Of a stretch of DNA of 64,000 bases, positions 44,309 through 52,972 are shown piece after piece. The notes under the pieces were generated by a model. It was not told where the DNA came from. It did not search any database and worked only from the letters and a program-made list of their open reading frames with translations. Within the stretch, counting starts at the first letter, position 1. Every line of letters begins with the position of its first letter. Source of the DNA: Pseudanabaena sp. Chao 1811 (lineage in GTDB: Bacteria; Cyanobacteriota; Cyanobacteriia; Pseudanabaenales; Pseudanabaenaceae); contig NZ_CP101416.1 in NCBI RefSeq assembly GCF_027942295.1, positions 2,652,501 to 2,716,500 on the forward strand, written 5' to 3'. The position numbers and the translations under genes are program-made.

Positions 44309-46030
44309 CTATAAACATTTACCATCGATCAACATTTTCTCAAACTCAGCGGCTGGTAGTGGCGGACTAAAGAAATATCCCTGCATCTGATCACAACCAT
44401 GTTCTTTTAGAAACTGTACCTGTTCCGCAGTTTCTACACCTTCGGCAATAACTTGAAGTGACAAACTATGTCCCAAATCAATAATTGCTAAGGAAATGGT
44501 GGCATCATGGCGATCAGTAGTGACATCTTGGATAAAGCAGCGATCGATTTTGAGCGTATTTACTGGAAAATGTTTGAGATAGCTTAGAGATGAATAGCCT
44601 GTACCAAAGTCATCGATCGCTACTTTTACTCCCATTTGCTGCAACTGTGATAAAACGCCAATCGTAAATTCTGCATTTTGCATAATGATGCTTTCGGTGA
44701 GTTCCAGCTCCAAATGATGTGCCTCAGTACCACTTTCCTGTAGTATTTTGCCGATGATTTCGATTAAGTTATTGTCTGGGCGAAAATGCTGACCAGATAG
44801 ATTAACCGCAACAAATCCATAATGTATTCCTGATTCTCGCCATGATCGCATTTGCTCACAAACTTCTCGGAGGATTAACTCACTTAACCGAAGAATTAGT
44901 CCTGTTTGCTCAGCAACGGGGATAAACTTGCTGGGCAGAATGATTCCCAGATCAGGATGTTGCCATCTGGCTAATGCTTCTGCGCCAACAATTTGTCCTG
45001 ACTGAAGACTGATTAGGGGCTGATAAAAGACTCGAAATTCATAGCGATCAAGTGCCCGATGTAGACTATTAGCTAACGCCATGTACTCCGAGGATTGGAC
45101 ATTTAGCTCTGAGCTATACAACTTGTAGCTATTTCTGCCGTGGGTTTTAGCATAGTACATTGCCAATTCGGCATTTTTAATTAATCCATCTGCGTCTTGT
45201 TGATCATCAGGAAAGATGGAGATGCCAATGCTACTGGTAATGAAAACCTCATGACCATACAAGTTATAGGGACGACTTAATAGATCTAGAATTTTTTGGG
45301 TTTCAAGTTTGATGCTCATCGGATCTCTAATATCAGAAATGATCATGGCAAACTCGTCACCCTGCATTCTCGCTACCATATCGCAGGGAGCTGTATATCG
45401 CTTTAAACGTTCTGCGATCGCTTTGAACAATTGGTCGCCAATATCATTACCAAGAGTGTTGTTAATGATATTGAAGTTATCCATATCCAAAAAGAGTAAG
45501 GCTAGGGATTTATTGTTGATTTTGGCATGGAGTACAGCTTGGCTTAAGGACTCATGAAACAAAATTCGATTAGGTAATTGTGTCAGTCCATCATGGTGAG
45601 ACAAATATTCAAATCTTGCTCCTACGGCTTTGATCTCGTCATAATAATGTTCTCGAACGGAATTGTATTTTTGTAAGCGGGAGGCGATCGCCCCTAATAA
45701 CTCCGCAGAAGTAAATGGCTTAGTGAGATAGTCGTCTGCCCCCATTTGCATTGCTTGACGCATATCTGCCTTTTCCGTCATCGCCGTTAAAAATATAAAC
45801 GGAATCATTGACGTTTTTGGCTCTTGGCGCAGTGCCATGAGCGTTCCATAGCCATCTAGCTCTGGCATGGCGATATCGCAGATAATTAAATTTGGTAGAT
45901 AGGTTTTGGCAGTCTGTACCCCCACGACTCCATTCTCAGCTCCCAATACATCGAATCCTTCATAGGAGAGCGTCTCCATGATCTCTTCGCGTAAAGCTTC
46001 TACATCTTCGATTACTAGAATCGTTGTCAT
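44309..46030 (-). CDS. Response regulator REC-GGDEF-EAL
   Basis: 573 residues. The receiver domain (1-120) has Asp52 as phospho-acceptor (LIICDIAMPELDG) and Lys in LTKPF. The GGDEF domain (about 145-300) reads MQGDEF in place of GGDEF and has no RxxD I-site just upstream, so cyclase activity is doubtful. The EAL domain (about 320-560) has EALARW, NLSG, ELTES, DDFGTGYSSL, LKIDR and AEGVET, all residues expected of an active c-di-GMP phosphodiesterase. It starts 61 bp downstream of the LOV kinase on the same strand. I infer that the kinase phosphorylates it to tune c-di-GMP breakdown. Confidence 0.93.
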   Translation of the reverse strand: MTTILVIEDVEALREEIMETLSYEGFDVLGAENGVVGVQTAKTYLPNLIICDIAMPELDGYGTLMALRQEPKTSMIPFIFLTAMTEKADMRQAMQMGADDYLTKPFTSAELLGAIASRLQKYNSVREHYYDEIKAVGARFEYLSHHDGLTQLPNRILFHESLSQAVLHAKINNKSLALLFLDMDNFNIINNTLGNDIGDQLFKAIAERLKRYTAPCDMVARMQGDEFAMIISDIRDPMSIKLETQKILDLLSRPYNLYGHEVFITSSIGISIFPDDQQDADGLIKNAELAMYYAKTHGRNSYKLYSSELNVQSSEYMALANSLHRALDRYEFRVFYQPLISLQSGQIVGAEALARWQHPDLGIILPSKFIPVAEQTGLILRLSELILREVCEQMRSWRESGIHYGFVAVNLSGQHFRPDNNLIEIIGKILQESGTEAHHLELELTESIIMQNAEFTIGVLSQLQQMGVKVAIDDFGTGYSSLSYLKHFPVNTLKIDRCFIQDVTTDRHDATISLAIIDLGHSLSLQVIAEGVETAEQVQFLKEHGCDQMQGYFFSPPLPAAEFEKMLIDGKCL

Positions 46031-46091
46031 GATTTTATTTTTTCTATCAAAGTTTGTAGCTTAAAACGAGCAGATAGCAACTCTGCTGATT

Positions 46092-48890
46092 TTAACCCGT
46101 AGATATAGGTAACTTGACTCGCACGGTAGTACCTTGATTTTCAACACTAGTAAGTTGAATTGTGCCACCGAGAATGTCAATTGAATTTTTGATAATTGCC
46201 ATTCCTAAACCCGTTCCTGCAATCATACCAACATTATGAGCGCGATAAAAATGCTCAAATATCTTTTCTTTGTCAACTTCAGGTATGCCAATTCCTTTGT
46301 CTTGAAATTCTAATAATAGCTTAGGTATCCGATCGTTAGTTTGAGAGATCGTGAAATAGACCTCCACACTATTTGGGGAATACTTAATCGCGTTAGACAA
46401 TAGGTTGGAAATAATTTGTTTAAAAAACTTAGTGTCAATTACGATATTAGTAGGTGTATTGATATTTTTGAAAATGACTTTATGCTTACCATTTCCTAGC
46501 AGCTTTGTCTGTTCAATTATTTCTAAACAAAATTTTTCTAGATTAATTGTCTCGCCCCGTACTTCAAATTTTCCTGATTCAGTCTTGCCAATAACTAATA
46601 CCTCCTCTAATAGGTTAGTCATGCCTTTAACTTCACGTTGGATTTTATCAATTCTTTCTAGCTTTTTATCCTCTGACATCTTATGTCCATAGTTGCGGAG
46701 TAGATCGCTTGCTGTTTGGATAGTAGCAAGGGGAGTCCGAAACTCATGGGAGGCTCTAGAAATAAATTGGGATTTTAGTTCGTTTAACTCTTTTTCCTTG
46801 CGTAAAGCTCGTTCGAGTTGACTGAGGCTTTGTTCTAGTTGTTGAGTTCGATCGGCAACCTGTCGCTCCAGATTTTTGTTGAGATCTTGGACTCTTTCAA
46901 ATAGTTTGACCTGTTGAATAGCGATCGCCACATGATTAGCTAATTGCTTGAGTAAATCAAGTTCAAATTCTTCCCACTGACGGGCTTCTAAACATTGATG
47001 GGCAATGAGCAGCCCCCATAATGTATCTCCAAAGGAAATTGAAGCGACAATATTTGCTTTGACTTGAAAACATTGTAAAAGCTCTTTATGGCAAGGGCTT
47101 AAATCGGCAAGCTCAACATCATTGATACTGGAAATTGCTTGATTCTTATAACGTTGGGCATATTCTTGATTAAAACAAGGATCGTTAACTGTTTTTCCAA
47201 GAATCGATAATGATGAATCGTTGACAGCTTCGACAACAAATGTACCGCTCCAATCATCTTGGAATTGGTAAATAGCTACACGATCAATACGTAATAGTTC
47301 CTGAGTCTCTTTAACTGTAATTGCTAAAATTTGATCAAGATTTAATTCACGTTGAATCTTAAGTAAAATTCCATTTAGTAAGCGTTCTCTTTCACTTTGA
47401 TACAGTAGTTGGGTTTCAACTCTTTTGCGTTCAGTAATATCATAATAGCTACTTAAATACATCCGTTTCCCTTTATAGGTCATGATTCTTGTGGATACTA
47501 AAACATCCTTGAATGTACCGTCCTTATGACATATACGGGTTTCAACGGTATTTGCTCGACCAGTTTCTTGAAGTTGTTGCAATCTTTGTAAAGCTTTGTC
47601 ATGTTCGCTGCGATCAGGATATAAAAAATTGGTGAAATCTTGACTCGCATTTGCTTCGTTGATTGTATAGCCCGTGAGATTTTCCATCCCAGAATTAAAA
47701 ATTGAGAAATAGCCTAGGTCATCACTAAAGGTGATCCCTTCCTTAATAGAAGTAAGGACTGTGCGCAACCGTTCTTCACTTTCTAGTAATCTTTGGGTAG
47801 ATTTTACTTGCTCCGTAATATCGGTTTGAATGCCGATATAGTTGGTGAGTTCACCATGATCATTAAATACTGGCGCAATATATAGATCATTCCAAAAGGG
47901 TGAGCCATCTTTGCGGTAGTTGAGTAATACAGCGTGACATTCCCGTTTTTCTTGAATGGCTTGATGTAGATCTAAAATGCCAATCTGATTGCGATCGCCT
48001 CCTTGTAAAAATTTACAGTTACGTCCAATCACCTCAGCCGCACTGTAGCCTGTAATCCTCTCGAAGCTAGGATTGACATAGATTATCGGGTTGTCTGGTT
48101 GAGTGGCATCAGTAATCACAATTCCGTTAGAACTTGCTGCGATCGCCCGTTCGCGTAATTTCAAAGATTCATCTATACGATTACGTTCAGAGACATCCCG
48201 TAAAGAAGCAACTACATACACCATGCGATCTTCGTCTATGGCTTCTGATACGCGCATTTCTGCTGAAGTGGTCTTGCCTCGGTTGAGAATATCGATATCG
48301 ATACTTTCTCCAGCAACTATAGGCAGACCAAAACTTTCGCCGACAATATCTTCAGCTTTACAACCAAAAAGTTCTTCAGCAGATTGATTAACGTAGCGAA
48401 CAATGCCTTCGCGATCAACCACGACAAAAGCATCGGAAACAGAACTCACTAAATGACTGAATTTTTGATCGTTGGTATGTTTAGTTAGAGATTTTGATCG
48501 CGATAAATTTGTAATATCCTGACAAGTCCCGATAATCTGCTGTGAATTGTCGCTATCACAAGTTTTGAGGGATAAAGAAATTAAGAGAAGCCGATTGGTG
48601 ATCAGATTGAGTTTCGCCTCATACTCAACCCGTTGTTGCGATCGCAAGCATTCACTGACATGGCTGTTTAATAGCTGTGTAAATTCTGAGGGTAAGCATT
48701 CATGGGGTTGTAAACCTATGAGATCAACGGTTTGATCAATACTCCGTTCTCCAAATACGAGATGGACAAAGGGAAGATTGGCGATCGCAAAGCGCATCTC
48801 AAAATTGAGACCATCACTTGATCCCTCTGGGTTTGTTTCAATCGTCAGGACAAAAATTCCGCATTGAATATGATCTAGGATATTTTGCAT
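46092..48890 (-). CDS. Multi-PAS histidine kinase with a photoactive-type LOV domain
   Basis: 932 residues from the ATG ending at 48890; a TTG 7 codons upstream is also open. Domain order: PAS-like (1-125), PAS (about 145-250), LOV (about 260-375), PAS (about 380-495), GAF (about 510-660), coiled coil, HisKA with His715 in SHEFRTPLATIQ, and HATPase with DKGIGI and GTGLGM. The LOV domain reads GRNCKFLQ, with Cys292 where the flavin adduct forms. It also has Asn in LNYRKDG, Asn in FWNDLYI and Gln in GIQTDIT, the full FMN-contact set of LOV photosensors. No receiver is attached; the REC-GGDEF-EAL gene follows. It is divergent from the HMA gene. Confidence 0.9.
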   Translation of the reverse strand: MQNILDHIQCGIFVLTIETNPEGSSDGLNFEMRFAIANLPFVHLVFGERSIDQTVDLIGLQPHECLPSEFTQLLNSHVSECLRSQQRVEYEAKLNLITNRLLLISLSLKTCDSDNSQQIIGTCQDITNLSRSKSLTKHTNDQKFSHLVSSVSDAFVVVDREGIVRYVNQSAEELFGCKAEDIVGESFGLPIVAGESIDIDILNRGKTTSAEMRVSEAIDEDRMVYVVASLRDVSERNRIDESLKLRERAIAASSNGIVITDATQPDNPIIYVNPSFERITGYSAAEVIGRNCKFLQGGDRNQIGILDLHQAIQEKRECHAVLLNYRKDGSPFWNDLYIAPVFNDHGELTNYIGIQTDITEQVKSTQRLLESEERLRTVLTSIKEGITFSDDLGYFSIFNSGMENLTGYTINEANASQDFTNFLYPDRSEHDKALQRLQQLQETGRANTVETRICHKDGTFKDVLVSTRIMTYKGKRMYLSSYYDITERKRVETQLLYQSERERLLNGILLKIQRELNLDQILAITVKETQELLRIDRVAIYQFQDDWSGTFVVEAVNDSSLSILGKTVNDPCFNQEYAQRYKNQAISSINDVELADLSPCHKELLQCFQVKANIVASISFGDTLWGLLIAHQCLEARQWEEFELDLLKQLANHVAIAIQQVKLFERVQDLNKNLERQVADRTQQLEQSLSQLERALRKEKELNELKSQFISRASHEFRTPLATIQTASDLLRNYGHKMSEDKKLERIDKIQREVKGMTNLLEEVLVIGKTESGKFEVRGETINLEKFCLEIIEQTKLLGNGKHKVIFKNINTPTNIVIDTKFFKQIISNLLSNAIKYSPNSVEVYFTISQTNDRIPKLLLEFQDKGIGIPEVDKEKIFEHFYRAHNVGMIAGTGLGMAIIKNSIDILGGTIQLTSVENQGTTVRVKLPISTG

Positions 48891-48988
48891 AACAGCCACA
48901 TCCCTTACCAACTATCGCGGTTATAGTAATTCTACCTTGCCAAATTGCTTAGGGCTTTATAATTTAAGATCATTTACTAACATCTCCT

Positions 48989-49183
48989 ATGTCTTTAACG
49001 CTCTCAGTTCCTTCGATTGGTTGTGCTAGCTGCATTGAAACTATTACCAAAGCGATCCAATCTGCTGATACTTCGGCATTGGTGACTGGTGATCCTGCTG
49101 CTAAGACAGTTAATATTGAGACTCAGTTACCTGAAGCCCAAATTCGTGAACTAATTAAGATCGCAGGGCATAAGGTTTCCTAA
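48989..49183 (+). CDS. HMA-domain metallochaperone (Atx1-like)
   Basis: 64-residue ferredoxin-like metal-binding domain. The metal site is in VPSIGCASCIETITKAI, with the CxxC Cys pair, and the C-terminus has AQIRELIKIAGHKV. In cyanobacteria such proteins pass Cu(I) to P-type ATPases of plasma and thylakoid membranes. No ATPase gene is adjacent. The canonical Atx1 Met before GC is replaced by Ile, which may alter metal preference. Confidence 0.85.
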   Translation: MSLTLSVPSIGCASCIETITKAIQSADTSALVTGDPAAKTVNIETQLPEAQIRELIKIAGHKVS

Positions 49184-49200
49184 AATTCAGTAAATTCGGA

Positions 49201-49713
49201 TTAAAGATCACAAAATGCCCCTCTAGGTGCATTAAAGTCTCCTGACTTCCCGCCACTTTTATGCAATAACCTTGCATTGGAGATAACCATTGTTTTGTCT
49301 AAGGATTTTGCCATATCGTAAATGGTTAAAGCCGCGATCGTAACTGCGGTCAATGCCTCCATCTCTACTCCCGTCTCAGCCTTGGTCTTGACATCTGCCT
49401 CGATCTGATACCCAGGAATATTTTCATCGAGGATGATTTTGACATCCACACTGGTTAAGTTGAGGGGATGACACATGGGGATTAAGTTAGCAGTTTGCTT
49501 TGCTGCCATAATACCTGCGAGCCTTGCTGTTCCTAAGACATCTCCTTTGGGGACATCTCCTGCTTGGATGGCATCTAAGGTTGTTGTTTTCATGGATATT
49601 TCGCAAACTGCGATCGCTCGTCGTACCGTTTGCGGTTTATGAGTCACATCCACCATTTGAGCATTACCACTTTGATCAAGATGAGCGAGTGACAGAGGAG
49701 TATCCGTATCCAT
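49201..49713 (-). CDS. moaC: Cyclic pyranopterin monophosphate synthase
   Basis: Second step of molybdenum cofactor biosynthesis. [21 protein letters not shown] at the start, [16 protein letters not shown] and [23 protein letters not shown] are diagnostic, with the active-site His and Lys residues in place. 170 residues is normal. It is alone here, without moaA, moaB or moaE nearby, and is convergent with the HMA gene. Confidence 0.95.
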   Translation of the reverse strand: MDTDTPLSLAHLDQSGNAQMVDVTHKPQTVRRAIAVCEISMKTTTLDAIQAGDVPKGDVLGTARLAGIMAAKQTANLIPMCHPLNLTSVDVKIILDENIPGYQIEADVKTKAETGVEMEALTAVTIAALTIYDMAKSLDKTMVISNARLLHKSGGKSGDFNAPRGAFCDL

Positions 49714-49788
49714 AAAAGATTTGCCGAAATTAGCACAATAATAAAAAACAAAGTTTTTAAGAATTTGCTAATACTTAAGCAAGTAGGA

Positions 49789-49876
49789 TGAATTTAATAT
49801 AAAACCCTAAAACCTGTGAAGCAAGCTCAGCTTGAGCCGCAGGTTTTGATCTGTTTTTTTAGTTATTCTACTTACT
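49789..49876. repeat. MITE-like element (TAAGTAG family, diverged copy D)
   Basis: AAGTAGGATGAATTTAATAT at 49791 and CTACTT ending at 49873 are the ends. The interior has AAAACCTG and CAGGTTTT arms around GAGCTTGCTT-like symmetric sequence. Layout and spacing resemble the element at 38113, but the hairpin sequence is different. Confidence 0.55.
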
Positions 49877-49922
49877 CAGTATCAATAAACTCTTTCTCTA
49901 GTACAAAAGTCTACCCGAATAT

Positions 49923-50486
49923 ATGCCTGAGACCATAACGATTGAGGTTTATGCAGATAATCTTCATGCTACCCAAGCGATCGCAACTCAACTTGCTCAA
50001 TTAGTTCATGCAGGTACAATTATTTTGCTGGAAGGCAATCTTGGTAGTGGCAAAACTACCTTTATGCAAGCTTTTGGTTATGCGCTTGGTATTAACACTA
50101 CGATTGCTAGCCCCACGTTTACCCTTATTGATGAATATATCGAAGGTCGTCTGCCGCTTTACCATATTGATCTCTACCGACTAGAGCCATCTCAAGTTCC
50201 TAGCCTATATTTAGAAGAATATTGGCGAGGTGAAGATTTTCCTCTCGGTGTAGTGGCAATTGAATGGGCAAGTAAATTGCCCAGCATTCCCGCCGAGCAT
50301 CTCAAGATCAATCTTTCAGTACCAATACAATCATCCTGTAACAAAAATGAAGATCTCAATCTATCTCAAGCGGATATCACTTTAGATGAAGATTTTATAG
50401 ATGATTTGCCGAGCGATCGCCTAATTCAACTAATCGGACAAGGTAAAGCCTATGTTGAGCTTCTTAAACAATTCCACCCTGTGTAA
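49923..50486 (+). CDS. tsaE: tRNA threonylcarbamoyladenosine biosynthesis ATPase
   Basis: TsaE is the ATPase partner of TsaB/TsaD in t6A modification of tRNAs that read ANN codons. Walker A is EGNLGSGKTTFMQAF, followed by SPTFTLIDEY and LYHIDLYRLE. 187 residues, somewhat longer than the usual 150-160 because of a C-terminal extension (DDLPSDRLIQLIGQGKAYVELL). It is not linked to tsaB or tsaD here. Confidence 0.93.
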   Translation: MPETITIEVYADNLHATQAIATQLAQLVHAGTIILLEGNLGSGKTTFMQAFGYALGINTTIASPTFTLIDEYIEGRLPLYHIDLYRLEPSQVPSLYLEEYWRGEDFPLGVVAIEWASKLPSIPAEHLKINLSVPIQSSCNKNEDLNLSQADITLDEDFIDDLPSDRLIQLIGQGKAYVELLKQFHPV

Positions 50487-50564
50487 AATACGTCAGTGAA
50501 ACATAACGCATAAACCATTTAGGCGATCGCTAACCTAATCCTTACCAGTAACTAACTTACTTGA

Positions 50565-50744
50565 TTAACTCTCTTTATCTTGAGTTTTGATGGAATCATC
50601 TTCACCTTGTCCCTTCATCTCATCTTGAAATCCTCTCAAAGCTTGCCCCACACTACGCCCGATCTCAGGGATGCGCTTGGCTCCGAAAATTGCCACACCC
50701 ACAAGCGAAATTACAACTAACTCTGGCCAGCCAATTCCAAACAT
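50565..50744 (-). CDS. tatA: Twin-arginine translocase subunit TatA/E
   Basis: A 59-residue protein read on the minus strand from the ATG ending at 50744. The N-terminal MFGIGWPELVVISLVGVAIF is the single transmembrane helix. FGAKRIPEIGRSVGQALRGFQ is the hinge and amphipathic helix, matching the family FGxxKLPELG pattern. A charged tail (KGQGEDDSIKTQDKES) follows. TatA multimers form the pore for folded substrates in plasma and thylakoid membranes. It is a stand-alone gene between tsaE and an unrelated plus-strand gene, and is easy to miss because of its size. Confidence 0.9.
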   Translation of the reverse strand: MFGIGWPELVVISLVGVAIFGAKRIPEIGRSVGQALRGFQDEMKGQGEDDSIKTQDKES

Positions 50745-50890
50745 TGCTTTTACATCTCCTTAAACGTATCTGCTATCCTTTTATACAGCCTTTTGTAAGC
50801 AAAAGAATTACAAATAACTTTGGAAAGATTAGTTTTGCAAGTCTTTCCGCAATTATTTGGATAATGATTAATCAACGTACCTAAAAACTA

Positions 50891-51418
50891 ATGGAATCAA
50901 CCATTATTTGGACACTTGGCAGCACTGATCCTAATGCTGAAGCAAATCTTGCCCGCATTGCCCAATGGTGGACATCTCTTGCTGGTCAAGAAATTATTTG
51001 GCAACAACGCCCGATTAATGAAAATACTGATCGAGAGGCGATCGACTGGAGTAAACAAGCACTTGATGAAAACTTCGCGCTTCAAGCTCCTACCCTCCGA
51101 GGTATTACCCTCTATTGGTACAAACCTAACAGTCCTGAAGAGCGCAATATCTCAGTTGGTTATCTCAAACTCGATCTTTTTAACCAGCAATTAGATGTCC
51201 TGCCATCATCAGGCAGAAATTATCAACTGCGTATAACCCTACCCAAAATTGTCTACCAAAAAATCCAAGTCACTGATCCTCAATTTGGTAGTCTTGTTCA
51301 ACCTAATGGTGATGCAGTTCTGCTCCTACGAGATGAAAATCAGCGTCTTGAAATTCAAATTAACCTCAATTCTGTAAATGTTGCCTTACTTCAACAAAAA
51401 CTTGCTGCAAATTTATAA
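50891..51418 (+). CDS. Unrecognised 175-residue protein
   Basis: The protein has no signal peptide or membrane span. WTLGSTDPNAEANLARIAQWWTSLAGQEIIWQQRP at the N-terminus and a beta-rich second half (SVGYLKLDLFNQQLDVLPSSGRNYQLRITLPKIVYQKIQV) are seen. I recognise no domain. The ATG start fits the frame after a stop-rich spacer. It is followed by a TerB-like gene after about 170 bp. Probably cyanobacteria-restricted, which is inference. Confidence 0.6.
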   Translation: MESTIIWTLGSTDPNAEANLARIAQWWTSLAGQEIIWQQRPINENTDREAIDWSKQALDENFALQAPTLRGITLYWYKPNSPEERNISVGYLKLDLFNQQLDVLPSSGRNYQLRITLPKIVYQKIQVTDPQFGSLVQPNGDAVLLLRDENQRLEIQINLNSVNVALLQQKLAANL

Positions 51419-51586
51419 GGGGTTTTGTCCTTTGGCGATGAAAGATCTTATAAATTTTGGAAATGCAATAGTCGTTAATATTAATGAATATTAATGAAGT
51501 ACGGAATCTTTTAATAGTATCAACCCTATGCTTTGTCCTATTATCTGTTGATATTTGGCAAATAAGTTTGACTCGCGGGTAAATCT

Positions 51587-52072
51587 ATGACACTTCAAGA
51601 ACTCCCCCCTCCGATTAGTCCCCGTCAGATGGATATTCTTCGTGCAGTTGCGGCAATGGCTTGGGCTGATGGCAAGCTGGAACCTGACGAAATTCGTCTT
51701 ATGCTGGATGAGTTTGCGATGTTATTTGCCAAGAGTGAGTCAGAGCACAATTCCCTAAAAAGTCGTCTTAGAGAATACTTAGGGCAAAATATTCCTCTAG
51801 AGGAAGTTGTCCCACATATCAAAAGTATTGAAGATCGCAAACTTACTCTGAGACTTGGGTATCAGGTTATTCAAGCTAGTAGGCGTAGTCCTAACGAGCC
51901 AAGAGTAAATCTTGATGAAGCAGCAGCTTACCAAAGACTGGTTAGAATCCTTGATTTGCCATCGGATATGGTTGCTGATATCGAAGCATCGATTGTTCCT
52001 CCAGAGGAGTCTCAGTCCAATGGAATTATCAAAGCGTTAGCATTAAGACTACATAAGCTACTGAATAGCTAA
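51587..52072 (+). CDS. TerB-like protein
   Basis: 161-residue helical protein. AVAAMAWADGKLEPDEIRLML, with acidic residues in metal-binding-like positions, is the hallmark of TerB and related DjlA N-domains. DLPSDMVADIEASIVPPEE near the end fits the last TerB helix. TerB proteins are tied to tellurite resistance or membrane-stress complexes, but no other ter gene is near, so its role here is open. Confidence 0.75.
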   Translation: MTLQELPPPISPRQMDILRAVAAMAWADGKLEPDEIRLMLDEFAMLFAKSESEHNSLKSRLREYLGQNIPLEEVVPHIKSIEDRKLTLRLGYQVIQASRRSPNEPRVNLDEAAAYQRLVRILDLPSDMVADIEASIVPPEESQSNGIIKALALRLHKLLNS

Positions 52073-52203
52073 TTACTGAGATAACTAAGTCATTGTGCTG
52101 ATTGGCAATGCCTTAGTTACAAACTCAGATAAAGTGATTACTTACAGTAAATTTTTACACACAATACCTATAGCAAAGTTTTTAGGGGCTACGAGCAGCT
52201 ACT

Positions 52204-52896
52204 ATGCGGGATGGAACTGATCTTCAGCAAAAAATTATGTCTGCCCCATTCTTTATGGGGTTGCCTGATGAGGCGGTGATAAGAGCAACCGCTCATATGG
52301 TTACGCGCACTCATCCAGCAGATCAGGTGATTTTGCTAGAAAATGACTGGGGTAACTCGGTATATTTTATTTTGAGTGGCTGGGCAAAAATTCGCACCTA
52401 CAACCTTGACGGGAAAGAAATCACCCTCAACATTCTTGGCTTTGGCGAAATGTTTGGCGAGATGGCTCCCCTCGATCAAGTACCGCGATCGACTGATGTA
52501 ATTACGTTGACACCAACAACTATTGGTAGCCTTCCTGCTTCTGATTTTGTGCATCTGATTGAAACGGAACCAACCGCAGGTATCCACCTAGCGAGACTAA
52601 TGGCGAAACGATTACGTCAAGTTAATCGACGGTTACGATTACGTGAAGCAGATAGCACTTCACGAGTTGCTGATGTGCTGCTCTTTTTGGCAGAAGGTCA
52701 AGGCACTAAAGGTACTAGTGGTATGGAAATACCTAATTTGCCTCATCGCGAACTGAGTAGTTTAAGTGGTTTGGCTAGGGAAACTGTAACTCGTGTACTT
52801 GGTAAGCTAGAGCGTAAAAATTTGATTCAACGTATCCCCGATCGCGATGTTTTATGTATTCTTAACCCTGAAGGCTTGGAAGCTTTGATGGTTTAA
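52204..52896 (+). CDS. Crp/Fnr-family transcriptional regulator
   Basis: 230 residues. The N-terminal cyclic-nucleotide-binding fold (DQVILLENDWGNSVYFILSGWAKIRTYN, then GEMFGEMAPLDQVPRSTDVITL) is followed by a long dimerisation helix and an HTH_Crp domain (PHRELSSLSGLARETVTRVLGKLERKNLI). The cAMP pocket residues FGE...RS are partly conserved, so a ligand is possible. It is not NtcA by sequence as far as I recall. Its own operon partner is not evident; murC follows after 77 bp on the same strand. Confidence 0.9.
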   Translation: MRDGTDLQQKIMSAPFFMGLPDEAVIRATAHMVTRTHPADQVILLENDWGNSVYFILSGWAKIRTYNLDGKEITLNILGFGEMFGEMAPLDQVPRSTDVITLTPTTIGSLPASDFVHLIETEPTAGIHLARLMAKRLRQVNRRLRLREADSTSRVADVLLFLAEGQGTKGTSGMEIPNLPHRELSSLSGLARETVTRVLGKLERKNLIQRIPDRDVLCILNPEGLEALMV

Positions 52897-52972
52897 CCCT
52901 AAGCCTAGCTTTGCTGTGCCACCTTGTAATCTGTTATTATTAGGCTCGTTATTTGGTAGGTAAAAAGTATAA

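Noticed and set aside
44309-46030. REC-GGDEF-EAL protein considered as a diguanylate cyclase
   Set aside because: The cyclase signature is MQGDEF and no RxxD inhibitory site is seen, so phosphodiesterase activity is the better call.
50690-50884. Plus-strand open frame opposite the tatA start
   Set aside because: It overlaps tatA on the other strand and resembles no protein; tatA has a clear family match.
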